Counted from the first letter of the stretch, positions 1 through 9,598 are shown. The stretch: 64,000 nucleotides of DNA from JAUXFS01 sp963772635 (GCA_963772635.1 CAVYYK010000017.1:75962-139961), one strand, 5' to 3'. Program-made: numbers and translations. The notes: a model not told the origin generated them from the letters alone.

Positions 1-1
1 G

Positions 2-967
2 GCCAACGTCGTCTTCCAGAATGGCGTCGATCGATGGCAGGATGTTTCCGGCTCCGATCCGCTCACCCTCGCGGCAATGGTTCGTGCCGAGGGTGTAGAC
101 ATTCTCGTCGATCTGGCCGGCTTCTCTGCGCCCGATCTGCTCGTTGCCTTTGGCATGCGCATGGCGTCTTGTCAGGTTGCGTGGATGAACAGCCCCTGCG
201 GCACCGGGCTCGCCGCGATGGATTTTCTGCTCACCGACAGGTTTGTCGACCCTGATCCGTCGGGGGGCGGCCGCTATGTCGAGTGGCTGGCGTATCTGGA
301 GCTGGGATGTGTCGTCTGTGCCCCGTGCGAGCCACTCGATGCTCCGATCGCCCCGAGGGACTCCTCAACCATCGTGTTCGCCGCCGACGTCTCGTTGCGT
401 GAGATCAATCCGGTCACCGCCGAGTATTGGGCTCATGTGCTCCATGCGGTCCCCCAGTCGGTGCTGATCCTTAGGGACCACGATTTCCGCACCTCCGAGA
501 ATCTGGCACAGTTGATCGGTCTGTTCGGCAACTTCGGCTTGGCGCACCGGGTCGACGTTGTTTCAGAGCCGTCGCCCGCGTCGTTTTTTCGACAGGCGGA
601 CGTCTGTCTCTTGCCGGTGCCTTACCCGTCGCCCCAGTCAGTGATCAACGCGTTGTCCTCGGGGGTGCCCGTCGTCTGCCCCGTCGGCGGCGGCCGTCAG
701 ACGCGATTGGCCGGCAGTCTGCTCCATAACCTGGGGTTTGCGAAGTCGATGACGGCCGAGAACCGCGACGATTACGTGGCGCTTGCCGTCGAATGGGCGG
801 TTAACGGAAACAAGCGGAAGTCGTTCCACTCGACCATTGGTGAGCATCTCGCGGCGGCCGAAGCCCTCGACCCGCGGGCTCGCGCCCGCGATCTGGAAGC
901 CGCTTACGAAGAGATGTGGCGAGCGAGCGAGGGGCGAAACGCGATTGAGACGGTACCCGCGGCATGA
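2..967 (+). CDS. GT41-type (SPINDLY/O-GlcNAc-transferase-like) glycosyltransferase, C-terminal part
   Basis: The reading frame is open from base 2, so the gene begins before the window and only its C-terminal ~320 residues are seen. The stretch DILVDLAGF, the CQVAWMNSPCGTGLAAMDF region and the following LLTDRFVDP are the pattern of the C-terminal catalytic half of bacterial GT41 enzymes, which usually carry TPR repeats upstream (not visible here). A second Rossmann-like half follows (VVCPVGGGRQTRLAGSLL). The stop overlaps the next start as ATGA, so it is co-transcribed with the Maf-type gene, which suggests a role in transferring sugars to a surface protein such as flagellin. The acceptor and the sugar nucleotide cannot be told from sequence. 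Confidence 0.75.
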   Translation, partial: ANVVFQNGVDRWQDVSGSDPLTLAAMVRAEGVDILVDLAGFSAPDLLVAFGMRMASCQVAWMNSPCGTGLAAMDFLLTDRFVDPDPSGGGRYVEWLAYLELGCVVCAPCEPLDAPIAPRDSSTIVFAADVSLREINPVTAEYWAHVLHAVPQSVLILRDHDFRTSENLAQLIGLFGNFGLAHRVDVVSEPSPASFFRQADVCLLPVPYPSPQSVINALSSGVPVVCPVGGGRQTRLAGSLLHNLGFAKSMTAENRDDYVALAVEWAVNGNKRKSFHSTIGEHLAAAEALDPRARARDLEAAYEEMWRASEGRNAIETVPAA

Positions 968-2940
968 ACGAGCAATTGTCCCCGCTGTTCCAGCGGAATA
1001 GAGATATCTTCGAAACCCGGTATCCCGATATCTGGCGCCACCTCGACAGCATTGGCAGCCCGGTCGCGGCATTGGTCGAAAAGGATGGTTCGGCCGTCAA
1101 CTTAGACCTGGGGGGCGGCATGCTGTACCCGCTGCCCGCGCCGGAGTGGGCGGAAAAGCAACTTCAGTCGTTCCGGCAGTATCCGGAGCGGATCAGCTTC
1201 TCCAACCCCAGCCACTGCAATCTTTCAGCGATATCTCTCAAGCTTCTCAATAGCCTCATCGCCTACTCGAGAAACAATGGGCTGGCCGGTGTGATGGATG
1301 GAATGCCTGTTGTTGATGTCGGTTATCTCTTCGTGTTTGGCATCGGTCTCGGCCACCACATTCCCCAACTCGTCGAGGAAACGCCGGCCAAGCATATCGT
1401 GCTGATCGAACCGGTCACGGAGTTCCTGTTTCACGCGCTTTCCGCCATCGACTGGGGTGAGGTATTCGCCGCGGCAGAGAGACGAGGGATTGTTTTTCAC
1501 TTTGTGCTCGCCAAAGATCCGGACAAGATATCGGCGGCAGTCGAAGGCATTGTATCTACAGAAGGCAATATCTTTCTCAACGGGTCATATTTTTGTCCGC
1601 ATTACTATTCGTGGACGCTCAAAGAAACGTTAGTAATTCTGAAAGAGCGCCTGAAAAACCACTATATTTCGTCTGGTTTTATCGAGGACGAAATCGAGAT
1701 GGTCCGGAATTGCGTTCAGAACTTGGAGCGGTGGCCGTTTCACTTGATCGAATCGCGGCCGTTCCGCGAACAGAACCTTCCCGTATTCATTCTCGGCGCC
1801 GGCCCGTCGATCGACAAGGATTTTCCGGAGATCCGCAAGTTGCGGGACCGGGTGATCGTGATTTCATGCGGAACCGCCCTGGGCATCCTGCTCAAGAACG
1901 GCATCCGTCCCGATATCCACTGCGAGCTCGAGCGCGGGGAACTGACCTACACCATTCTCTCCGGCGTTCGCGACGAGTACGGCTTCGACGGGATCACGCT
2001 GATCGCGTCGACAACCGTCGATCCCCGGGTTTCGGGGCTGTTCGACAAGCGGTGGTACTACTTTCGCGCCGGACTCAGTTCGACGACCCTGTTCAGAAGT
2101 GAAGGGACACCGCTCTACGGCGCCGATCCCCTGGTGTGCAACACGGCCTTCAGCGCCGCCGCCCATCTCGGCTTTACTCAGGTCTATCTTTTCGGCGTCG
2201 ATCTGGCGCAAAAGCAGACGGGTCTGCATCACGCCAAGGACTCCGTCTATTTCAAGGAAGAGCACACCGACCTCGACGAGTTGTACGTCAAGCGCTTTGA
2301 CCGCAAGGTTCCGGGAAACTTCGGCGGAACGGTGGAGACGTTCTGGGCGTTCGACATGGGACGGCAGATGCTGAGCCAGGTTCAGCGCATACGCCAAACC
2401 CATCTCGTCAATTGCAGCGACGGGGCCAAGATCTACGGAGCCAAGCCCAAGGTTGCCGCTTCCGTGACCCTTCCCGATGTCTTGCCCCGCCGCGAAGTCG
2501 TGCTGGCGCGGGTGGAAGCGCAGATGCCCGCCTTCGAGGCCGGGGAGATACTGCGGAACGTTGATCTCGACGCCCACGTTCGGGGATGCGAAGGCTTTGT
2601 CGAGGCGTTCGAGGAATTTCTCGCGACGACCCTTGGCGAAGACGGCGGTTTCATCGAGATGGAAGCGCGCCTGCACGATTTCATCAACGAGCGGCGCGAC
2701 GATTTTCGCGGGTTCTTCAGCCTGGCGCTGTCTTCGATCGTGTCGATGCTGCGGTTGGGCAGCTTTTTCGGCAGCCGGATCAGCGACGAGGCGAAGCGGC
2801 GGGCCTTCTTCGAGCACTTCATCGGTTGTTATCGCGAGCGGTGCATCGAGATGACCGAGATATCCAAGGACCTGCTCTCCTCGGTCGACCAGGATCATAA
2901 GCAGACGGATGTCGAGGGGCTTAAAATAATAGTAGCGTGA
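964..2940 (+). CDS. Maf-type flagellin glycosyltransferase (motility accessory factor, DUF115/MptE-like)
   Basis: 658 residues. The central domain carries FILGAGPSIDKD (about residues 275-286), the glycine-rich signature of the MAF_flag10/DUF115 family, followed by VIVISCGTALGILLKNGIRPDIHCELE, typical of these proteins. Maf proteins transfer pseudaminic or legionaminic acid to Ser/Thr of flagellin in the cytoplasm before export. The N-terminal part (YLFVFGIGLGHHIPQL) resembles the N-terminal Maf domain. The start ATG overlaps the upstream stop (ATGA). The pse biosynthetic genes begin 46 bases downstream on the same strand, which supports pseudaminic acid as the donor. The substrate flagellin is not in the window, so transfer to flagellin is inferred from family and context. 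Confidence 0.8.
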   Translation: MNEQLSPLFQRNRDIFETRYPDIWRHLDSIGSPVAALVEKDGSAVNLDLGGGMLYPLPAPEWAEKQLQSFRQYPERISFSNPSHCNLSAISLKLLNSLIAYSRNNGLAGVMDGMPVVDVGYLFVFGIGLGHHIPQLVEETPAKHIVLIEPVTEFLFHALSAIDWGEVFAAAERRGIVFHFVLAKDPDKISAAVEGIVSTEGNIFLNGSYFCPHYYSWTLKETLVILKERLKNHYISSGFIEDEIEMVRNCVQNLERWPFHLIESRPFREQNLPVFILGAGPSIDKDFPEIRKLRDRVIVISCGTALGILLKNGIRPDIHCELERGELTYTILSGVRDEYGFDGITLIASTTVDPRVSGLFDKRWYYFRAGLSSTTLFRSEGTPLYGADPLVCNTAFSAAAHLGFTQVYLFGVDLAQKQTGLHHAKDSVYFKEEHTDLDELYVKRFDRKVPGNFGGTVETFWAFDMGRQMLSQVQRIRQTHLVNCSDGAKIYGAKPKVAASVTLPDVLPRREVVLARVEAQMPAFEAGEILRNVDLDAHVRGCEGFVEAFEEFLATTLGEDGGFIEMEARLHDFINERRDDFRGFFSLALSSIVSMLRLGSFFGSRISDEAKRRAFFEHFIGCYRERCIEMTEISKDLLSSVDQDHKQTDVEGLKIIVA

Positions 2941-2979
2941 ATACAAATTCACTCTACTTTAACGAGTATTAGCCGATAA

Positions 2980-2995
2980 CTGGGTCATGACCCAG
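2980..2995. repeat. Perfect 16-bp palindrome over the pseB start codon
   Basis: CTGGGTCATGACCCAG is its own reverse complement, and its central ATG is the start codon of the pseB reading frame. It could be an operator or an mRNA hairpin that hides the start. A weaker stem (GTGAA...TTCAC) lies just upstream at 2937-2952. The sequence is seen directly; any function is inference. Confidence 0.55.
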
Positions 2996-4118
2996 CATTC
3001 CCAGACCACAATCTCGCCGCAGTGCGATCACGCCTCGTATTCGCAAGCCAACGGATCGGCGTCGCGGTACTACAACCTGCCGCTTTCGAACTACTACGAC
3101 CTGTCGGTCGACCTGAAAGGCAAGTCGGTGCTGGTCACCGGCGGCACCGGCTCGTTTGGCAAGCGTTTCGTCAAGACCGTCCTCGACCGCTACGAGCCGC
3201 GTCGCCTGATCATCTATTCCCGCGACGAGCTCAAGCAGTACGAGATGCAACAGGATCTGCGCGAGACCGAGTACGGGTGCCTGCGCTATTTCATCGGTGA
3301 CGTCCGCGACCGTCAGCGCCTGGAGATGGCGATGCGCGACGTCGACTGCGTCGTCCATGCCGCGGCGCTCAAGCACGTGCCGGTGGCCGAATACAATCCG
3401 AGCGAATGCATCCACACCAACGTTCTGGGCGCCGAGAACGTCGTCCACGCGGCGTTGCGCTGCGGGGTGAAGACGGTCATCGCGCTCTCCACCGACAAGG
3501 CGGCCAACCCGACCAACCTCTATGGCGCCAGCAAGCTCGCCGCCGACAAGATCTTCGTCGCCGCCAACAATCTCAGCGGCACGCATCGGCACCCGGTTCG
3601 CCGTCGTTCGCTACGGCAACGTCGTCGGTTCCCGCGGCAGCGTCATTCCGTTCTTTCAGAAGTTGAGCCGCGAGGGCGCGGCGACCCTGCCGATCACCGA
3701 TCCGAGGATGACCCGGTTCTGGATCACCCTGCAGCAGGGCGTCGATTTCGTCCTTTCCTGCATGAAGATGGCGCGGGGCGGCGAGATATTCGTCCCCAAG
3801 ATCCCGAGCATGAGCCTCACCGATCTCGCCGAGTGCCTGGCCCCGGGAATCCCGATCAAAGTCGTCGGCATCCGCCCGGGCGAGAAGCTGCACGAGGTTC
3901 TGATCACCGCCGAAGAGGCGCGGACGGTCGTCGAGATCAAGGACCGCTACATCATCCGGCCGGTGTTCAAGTTCTGGTCGGACGAGGGCGACGAGGTCGA
4001 GGCCACCCAGGGCACCCCGGTCGCCGATGGTTTCGTCTACTCCAGCGACCGCAACGTCGACTGGATCGACGCCGAGAGGCTCGGCAACATGCTGAGGGAG
4101 GTCGGGCAAAGCCGATGA
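2987..4118 (+). CDS. pseB: UDP-N-acetylglucosamine 4,6-dehydratase (inverting), PseB; one frameshift
   Basis: First step of pseudaminic acid synthesis: C4/C6 dehydration with C5 inversion of UDP-GlcNAc. The short-chain dehydrogenase signature TGGTGSFGKR is at residues 51-60, the catalytic DK pair at 170-171 (STDKAANPTN) and Y179xxxK183. The frame is lost near 3578-3584 and resumes one base later (RIGTRFAVVRYGNVVGS...), ending at 4118. Removing one extra base gives 376 residues. This start gives about 43 extra N-terminal residues compared with usual PseB. The stop overlaps pseC as ATGA. Without correction the frame runs on into pseC and yields a false 786-residue fusion. The indel is most likely a sequencing error, because the second half is fully conserved. 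Confidence 0.88.
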
Positions 4119-5347
4119 CCGCTGACGGGCGGTTGTTGCCTTACGGCCGACAGTCGATCGAGGAAGACGACATCGCCGAGGTCAACGCGGTTCTGCGATC
4201 GCCGTGGCTGACCTCCGGTCCGATGGTCGAGCGCTTCGAACAGGCGTTCGCCGCCGAGGTCGGAGCCGATCATGCCGTCGCCTGCTCGAGCGGCACCGCC
4301 GCGTTGCATCTCGCCTGTCTGGCCCTCGGGCTCGGTCCCGGCGACGGCGTCGTGGTGCCGACCCTGACCTTTGCCGCCACCGCCAACTGCGCCCGTTTCG
4401 TCGGCGCCGAGGTCGTCTTCGCCGACGTCGACCCGGAGACCGGGTTGATGGAACCCGAGCATCTGGCGGACGCGATCTCTCGGGCGTGGAGGGCGGGGAT
4501 CAAGGTCAAGGCGGTCTGTCCGGTTCATCTCAACGGCCAGACGGCCGACATCGAAGAGCTGGCGACGATCGCCTCGCGGCAGGGACTCCGGGTGTTCGAG
4601 GACGGCTGCCACGCCGTCGGCGCCGCCTACCGGTCATCGACGGGGGAGTGGCACCGGGTCGGAAGCTGCCGGCACGGCGATCTCTCGGTGTTCTCGCTGC
4701 ATCCGGTGAAAACCGTCACCATGGGCGAGGGCGGTGTCGTCACCACCAACAATCCGGCGCTCGACCGGAGACTGAGACGCTTCCGCAGCCACGGCATCGT
4801 CCGCGAGGCGGAGGAATTCGAGAACATCGCGCTGTCGCAGGATGCCGACGGCCGACCCCATCCCTGGTACTACGAGCTGCCGGATGTCGGCTTCAACTAC
4901 CGGGCCAGCGACATCCACTGTGCGCTGGGCCTGAGCCAACTCGACAAGCTCGGTCGTTTCGTCGCCGCCCGGCGCGAGTTGGCCGGATGCTACGATCGAA
5001 TGTTGCGTGCGCTGGCACCCGCCGTCCGCCCCGTCGGCCGCGTTCACGGTTGCCGACCTGCTTGGCACCTCTATGTCGTGCTGATCGATTTCGAGACCGC
5101 CGGCGTCGGCCGCGCCGACCTGATGCGGTGCCTGCAGTCACGGGGGATCGGCACCCAGGTCCACTATGTTCCGCTGCATCTGCAGCCCTATTACCACCGC
5201 CGCTACGGCGAGCTCGACCTCCCCGGCGCCCGCTCGTACTACGCGCGCTGTCTCAGTCTGCCGCTGTTCCCGGGGATGACCGAGGCGGACGTCGAGCGGG
5301 TGGTCGAGGCGCTGTCCGCGTCCCTCGAGAGGACCGAGGCGGCATGA
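4115..5347 (+). CDS. pseC: UDP-4-amino-4,6-dideoxy-N-acetyl-beta-L-altrosamine transaminase, PseC
   Basis: 410 residues, a DegT/DnrJ/EryC1 (fold type I) PLP aminotransferase. It shows WLTSGP at residues 31-36, the cofactor region EDGCHAVGA near 162-170 and the PLP lysine K199 in SLHPVKTVTMGEGG. It aminates the 4-keto sugar made by PseB, with glutamate as the usual donor. The start is ATG in the ATGA overlap with pseB, and the stop overlaps the next gene the same way. The frame happens to be the same as that of the N-terminal part of PseB, which is why an indel in pseB joins the two artificially. Confidence 0.92.
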   Translation: MTADGRLLPYGRQSIEEDDIAEVNAVLRSPWLTSGPMVERFEQAFAAEVGADHAVACSSGTAALHLACLALGLGPGDGVVVPTLTFAATANCARFVGAEVVFADVDPETGLMEPEHLADAISRAWRAGIKVKAVCPVHLNGQTADIEELATIASRQGLRVFEDGCHAVGAAYRSSTGEWHRVGSCRHGDLSVFSLHPVKTVTMGEGGVVTTNNPALDRRLRRFRSHGIVREAEEFENIALSQDADGRPHPWYYELPDVGFNYRASDIHCALGLSQLDKLGRFVAARRELAGCYDRMLRALAPAVRPVGRVHGCRPAWHLYVVLIDFETAGVGRADLMRCLQSRGIGTQVHYVPLHLQPYYHRRYGELDLPGARSYYARCLSLPLFPGMTEADVERVVEALSASLERTEAA

Positions 5348-6093
5348 CCGTCACCGGCATCGTCGTTCAGGCCCGCAGCGGGTCCAGCCGTCTGCCGGGC
5401 AAGGTGCTGATGCCGCTCGCCGGACGGACCGTTCTCGCCCATGTGATCGAGCGCTGTCTCGCCACCGAGGGGGTCGACGTGGTCTGCTGCGCGGTTCCCG
5501 CCGGCGACGCCGACGACGCGGTCACGGGGGAAGCCGTGCGCTGTGGTGCCAAGGTGTTTCGCGGTTCGGAGGCGGACGTTCTCGACCGGTACTGGCGCGC
5601 AGCCCGGGCATTGGGCATCGACGTGATCATGCGCATCACCGCCGACTGTCCGCTGATCGACCCGGAGGTGTGCGCCGCGGTGCTACGTCTGCGGGCGGAA
5701 ACCGATGCCGACTACGCCTGCAACAACATGCCGCCCACTTGGCCACACGGCCTCGACTGCGAGGCGATCACCTTCAAGTGGCTGGAACGATCGACGCGGG
5801 AAGCGACCCAGCCCTACGAGCGCGAGCATGTCACCCAGTATGTTCGCAACCATCCCGAGGCATCTAAGGTCAACCTGCCGATGCCGGGGGGCGTCGCCGC
5901 CGAACATCGGTGGACCCTGGACAACGAGCGGGACTTCCGGTTTCTCGATACCCTGTGCGCGCGCCTGCCTGCCGGCCGCCGGGCCTGGGACTGGGCGGCG
6001 ACGCTGGCGATTGTCGAGGCCGATCCGGCGTTGTTCGCCATCAACGCCGGTCAGGATCGCCACGAAGGCCTCAACAAGTCGATGGGGGCCTAG
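5344..6093 (+). CDS. pseF: SpsF/PseF-like cytidylyltransferase family protein
   Basis: 249 residues. The N-terminus IVVQARSGSSRLPGK (about 6-20) is the nucleotide-binding signature of the SpsF-like cytidylyltransferase group, and ITADCPLID (near 100) is the metal-binding aspartate motif. In this operon position it should activate pseudaminic acid with CTP to give CMP-Pse, the donor used by Maf. It is closer in motif to the SpsF group than to the classical NeuA/PseF form, so the assignment to CMP-Pse synthesis rests partly on context. ATGA overlap with pseC; only three bases separate it from the PseG start. Confidence 0.78.
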   Translation: MTVTGIVVQARSGSSRLPGKVLMPLAGRTVLAHVIERCLATEGVDVVCCAVPAGDADDAVTGEAVRCGAKVFRGSEADVLDRYWRAARALGIDVIMRITADCPLIDPEVCAAVLRLRAETDADYACNNMPPTWPHGLDCEAITFKWLERSTREATQPYEREHVTQYVRNHPEASKVNLPMPGGVAAEHRWTLDNERDFRFLDTLCARLPAGRRAWDWAATLAIVEADPALFAINAGQDRHEGLNKSMGA

Positions 6094-6096
6094 CCA

Positions 6097-7706
6097 ATGA
6101 CGGTCGGCAAACGCCGTTCCCGCAGGCCGTTGGCGGTCTTTCGCTGCGACGGCTCCGCCGCGATCGGCGGCGGCCATGTCCGGCGTTGCCTGACCCTGGC
6201 GGCGGCGCTCGCGGAAGCCGGCTGGGCCCGGGCGTTCGCCGTCCGCGAGGAGACCCTCGCGGTGATCCCGGGCCTGGCGGAAGCCGTCGATCAGGTGGCG
6301 GTGCTCGACGGGCCGATCGAGGACGAACCGGCGCGGATCGCCGAGGCGTTCGGCGATGCGTGGGATCTGCTGGTCGTCGACCACTACCGGCGGGACACCC
6401 GCTTCGAGACTGCCTGCAGGCAGTGGGCCGAGCGCATTCTCGTCATCGACGACCTGGCCGACCGGCGGCACGACGCCGACCTGCTTCTCGACCAGACCTT
6501 CGGGCGCAAGCGCTCGGACTACACCCAGCTGGTGCCAGCCCCACTGCCGGGTGCTGGCCGGGTCCCGCTACGCGCTGGTGCGGCCGACGTTCGCCACACG
6601 TCGCCGCGCCACCCTCGCCCGCCGGGAGCAGGGAAGGCCGGTGTCGCGCATCCTCGTCGCCGTCGGGGCGACGGATGCCGACAACGTCACCGGCATCGTC
6701 CTCGAGGGGATCTACGAGAGCGGCCTCTCCGCCGCGGTGGACGTGGTCCTCGGCGCCGGGGCGCCGCATCTGCCGGCGGTCTCCACCCTGGCGGCGGCGA
6801 TGCCGCAACGGACCCGCGTTCACGTCGATTGCGAGAACATCGCCGAACTGATGGCCGGCCGCCGACATCGCCGTCGGCGCCGGCGGCACCACGTCGTGGG
6901 AGCGGTGCTGCCTCGGCCTGCCGTCGGTGGTGATCATCACCGCCGAGAACCAGGCACTGGTCGCCGAACGGCTGGCCGCGGCGGGGGCCTGCACGTCGAT
7001 CGGCCGCCACCGGGACGTCATGCCGGCGATGGTGGCCCGCGCTGTTACCGCCCTCGCCAACGACGCGGGACGCCGACGGGCGATGGCCCGCGCCGCCGCG
7101 GCGATCTGCGACGGCCGGGGTGTAAAGCGACTGTTGTCGGAACTGGGCTCCGTGACCGACGCGAAGCGGGGGACGATCGCGCTTCGCCCGGCATCGATGG
7201 ACGATGCGGAACTGATGCTGGTCTGGCAGCGGGATCCTAGGACGAGACAGTTCGCACTCAATCCCGATCCGCCGCAATGCGAGGAGCACTACAAGTGGTT
7301 GGCCGAGCGCCTGGGCGATCCGCGGACGATCTTCAATATCATCGTCTTCGAAGGCAAGCCGGCGGGCGTGGTCCGGCTCGACAAAAAGACGATCGACGGG
7401 ATCGGGGAGGCGTACGAAGTTTCCATATTCGTCGCGCCGAATCTGTATCGACGGGGCGTGGCGAGTGGCGGGCTTGCTCTCTCCCGGGAGTTGGTTGCAG
7501 ACGCGGTGTTGGTGGCGCGCGTGAAATCGGGTAACACGGCCTCAGAGGCTCTTTTCGCCCGTGCAGGCTACACCCGTGACAACGGCTGGTTGGTCAATCG
7601 GTCTTCGGACGCGTCCGCGAGCGGAGCCGATCCCGTCGGCGAGGTCCGGAGCGGGCTTGCATCAGTTTCGCCGATCGCCGCCGCGGCGAGGGAGCACCGG
7701 CAGTGA
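6097..7706 (+). CDS. pseG: PseG hydrolase fused to PseH-type GNAT N-acetyltransferase; two frameshifts
   Basis: The N-terminal half is the UDP-2,4-diacetamido-trideoxy-altrose hydrolase PseG: CDGSAAIGGGHVRRC (GGGH at 24-27), VVDHY, LLLDQTFGR, then ADIAVGAGGTTSWERCCLGLPS. The C-terminal ~170 residues (IALRPASMDDAELML ... VSIFVAPNLYRRGVASG ... ARAGYT) are a GNAT domain matching PseH, which acetylates the 4-amino group. No stop lies between the two, so it appears to be one bifunctional protein of 535 residues. Two single extra bases must be removed: one C in the run 6539-6542 and one near 6859-6860. With both corrected, conserved PseG sequence is continuous, so errors are likelier than a broken gene. 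The fusion lets steps 3 and 4 of the pathway share one polypeptide. Confidence 0.85.
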
Positions 7707-8782
7707 CCGATCGCACCGTCGCCATCGCCGGCCGGCCGATCGGACCCGGCCATCCGCCTTACGTCATCGCCGAGATCTCCGGCAACCACAACGGCGATTT
7801 CGGCCGCGCCCTGGCGCTGATCGAGGCGGCGAAGGCGGCCGGCGCCGACGCGGTCAAGCTGCAGACCTATACCGCCGACACCCTGACCATCGACCACGAC
7901 GACCCGATGTTCCACATCCAGGGCGGGCTGTGGGACGGCAACAGCCTCTACCGGCTCTACGAGCAGGCCCACACCCCCTGGGAGTGGCACGGCGCGCTGT
8001 TCGCCAAGGGTCGCGACCTCGGCATCACCGTGTTCAGCACCCCGTTCGATCCGACCGCGGTCGACTTCCTCGAGAAGTTCGAGCCGCCGGCCTACAAGAT
8101 CGCGTCGTTCGAGGCGGTGGACCTGCCGTTGATCGAGAAGGTCGCCGCCACCGGCAAACCGCTGATCATCTCCACCGGCATGGCCGATCTCGCCGAGATC
8201 CGCGAGGCGGTGACCGCCGCCCGCGCTGCCGGCTGCGCCGCGCCGATCCTGCTCCACTGCGTCAGCGGCTATCCCACCGATCCTGCCGACGCCCACCTCA
8301 GGACCATTCCCCACCTGGCCGCGACCTTCGACGCCGTCACCGGCCTCTCCGATCACACCCTGGGCACCGCGGTGGCGACCGCGGCGGTGGCTCTGGGCGC
8401 CGCCGTCATCGAGAAGCACGTGACTCTTCGCCGCGCCGACGGCGGGCCCGACGCCGCCTTCTCGCTGGAGCCGGCCGAACTGAAGGCGCTGTGCGACAAC
8501 TGCAGGACCGCCTGGCAGGCGCTGGGCCGGGTCGACTACCGCCGCAAGAACAGCGAGCGCGGCAGCGAGGCGTTCCGCCGTTCGCTGTTCGTGGTCGCCG
8601 ACATCGCCGCCGGCGAGACGTTCAACGCCGACAACCTGCGGTCGATCCGTCCCGGCTACGGGCTTTCGCCCAAGCACATGCCGTCGATCCTCGGCCGCCG
8701 CGCCGCCCGCGACCTCAGCCGCGGCATGCCGCTCGCCTGGGACATGGTCACGCCCAATCCTTTAACCGATTTAACTCGCTGA
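7703..8782 (+). CDS. pseI: Pseudaminic acid synthase, PseI (NeuB family)
   Basis: 359 residues. It condenses the PseG product with phosphoenolpyruvate to form pseudaminic acid. The N-terminal NeuB barrel starts with YVIAEISGNHNGD (about 20-32); KLQTYTADT and the GLSDHT metal-site region follow, and a C-terminal SAF/antifreeze-like domain (RRSLFVVADIAAGE ... LSPKHMPSILGRRA) covers about 290-350. The GTG start overlaps the upstream TGA (GTGA). It is the last gene of the pse operon; gene composition changes immediately after it. Confidence 0.93.
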   Translation: MTDRTVAIAGRPIGPGHPPYVIAEISGNHNGDFGRALALIEAAKAAGADAVKLQTYTADTLTIDHDDPMFHIQGGLWDGNSLYRLYEQAHTPWEWHGALFAKGRDLGITVFSTPFDPTAVDFLEKFEPPAYKIASFEAVDLPLIEKVAATGKPLIISTGMADLAEIREAVTAARAAGCAAPILLHCVSGYPTDPADAHLRTIPHLAATFDAVTGLSDHTLGTAVATAAVALGAAVIEKHVTLRRADGGPDAAFSLEPAELKALCDNCRTAWQALGRVDYRRKNSERGSEAFRRSLFVVADIAAGETFNADNLRSIRPGYGLSPKHMPSILGRRAARDLSRGMPLAWDMVTPNPLTDLTR

Positions 8783-8890
8783 AAAATCCCCAATATCGTG
8801 CCGGGAGACGCGCTGGGTCCGGCTTCAAATCGGTGCTCTCAGGCGATGTAGGGCGTTCATGGCTTGCGTACGTGAGGTTCCGTTCCCCGG

Positions 8891-9529
8891 TCAAGATGTT
8901 CCGACACGCTCCCTGGTGAGCTCTCCTTCTCGGCATTTTGGGCAGTTCGGGGATCTGGGCTTGGATTTGGACTTGGACTTGTGCCACTTGTCCAAGCCAT
9001 GCTGGAATATCCCGAAGCCAATAGCGGCCAAGAGAAAAACACCCCCAGCGAACAGTTTTCCCGGACCATGGCCTCTTAAGAGATCGATGCACCCGTAAAG
9101 TCCGAAGCCCACGCCGGCACCCCCCCAAACCAGTGCCACGATGGCCGTTACACAACCGCGTGGCATCGGTTCAACACAATAAAACGGGTATAGACTGCTT
9201 CCTCCACAGCCATTGCACCGAAGTTGGCTCTCCGGTCTTGGCCGTCGAAGGCCCCTCCCGAAGCGGCTTCCGGCTTTTCTCTCCCGGGGTTCGTAGTAGT
9301 CCGATTTACCGCAATCCAGGCACAAGAAAGGACGGCGCCGGCTCAAACGACCGGCCTTATCTAGTTCCTGCCAACGGCATCCAGTCGATGCCTCGGCCCA
9401 AAGCCACTCGCCTGGATGAGGACAATACTCTTGTGAGCCATCTTCCAAAGTGACGTAGAGGACCTGCGAAGAACGTCTATTTGTTTCAAATGCACACGTA
9501 TCGCATCGGACTTTGTAGATAGGCGGCAC
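8891..9529 (-). CDS. Hypothetical zinc-ribbon protein with two membrane segments
   Basis: 212 residues from a GTG start with GAGG about six bases upstream. The cytoplasmic N-terminal half has three Cys pairs: CDTC near residue 8, CLDCGKSDYYE near 70 and CNGCGG near 105. Two hydrophobic helices follow (AIVALVWGGAGVGFGLYGC and KLFAGGVFLLAAIGFGIF), then an alternating KSKSKSK linker and a last CPKC pair near the C-terminus. I do not recognise the family; the layout suggests a metal-binding membrane-anchored sensor or adaptor. It lies alone and antisense between the pse operon and pyrE, and base composition is less GC-rich than its neighbours, suggesting acquisition. No function can be assigned. 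Confidence 0.6.
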   Translation of the reverse strand: MPPIYKVRCDTCAFETNRRSSQVLYVTLEDGSQEYCPHPGEWLWAEASTGCRWQELDKAGRLSRRRPFLCLDCGKSDYYEPRERKAGSRFGRGLRRPRPESQLRCNGCGGSSLYPFYCVEPMPRGCVTAIVALVWGGAGVGFGLYGCIDLLRGHGPGKLFAGGVFLLAAIGFGIFQHGLDKWHKSKSKSKPRSPNCPKCREGELTRERVGTS

Positions 9530-9598
9530 GGTCTACCTCGGCCGGTGGGGCATGTTGGAGGATATAATTCGGTTCACCAGGACTGAGAGTCCAACTCC

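Noticed and set aside
1864..2952. 362-residue antisense frame opposite the Maf-type gene
   Set aside because: No start context, no motifs; the plus-strand gene explains the conservation.
2987..5347. 786-residue continuous frame that looks like one PseB-PseC fusion protein
   Set aside because: The middle (after residue ~198) is arginine-rich out-of-frame sequence, while the true PseB C-terminal half continues in another frame and PseC has its own ATGA start. It is a by-product of one extra base.
7568..8677. 369-residue antisense frame opposite pseI
   Set aside because: Mirror of pseI codon bias; composition is Gly/Val/Arg/Asp shadow sequence without motifs.
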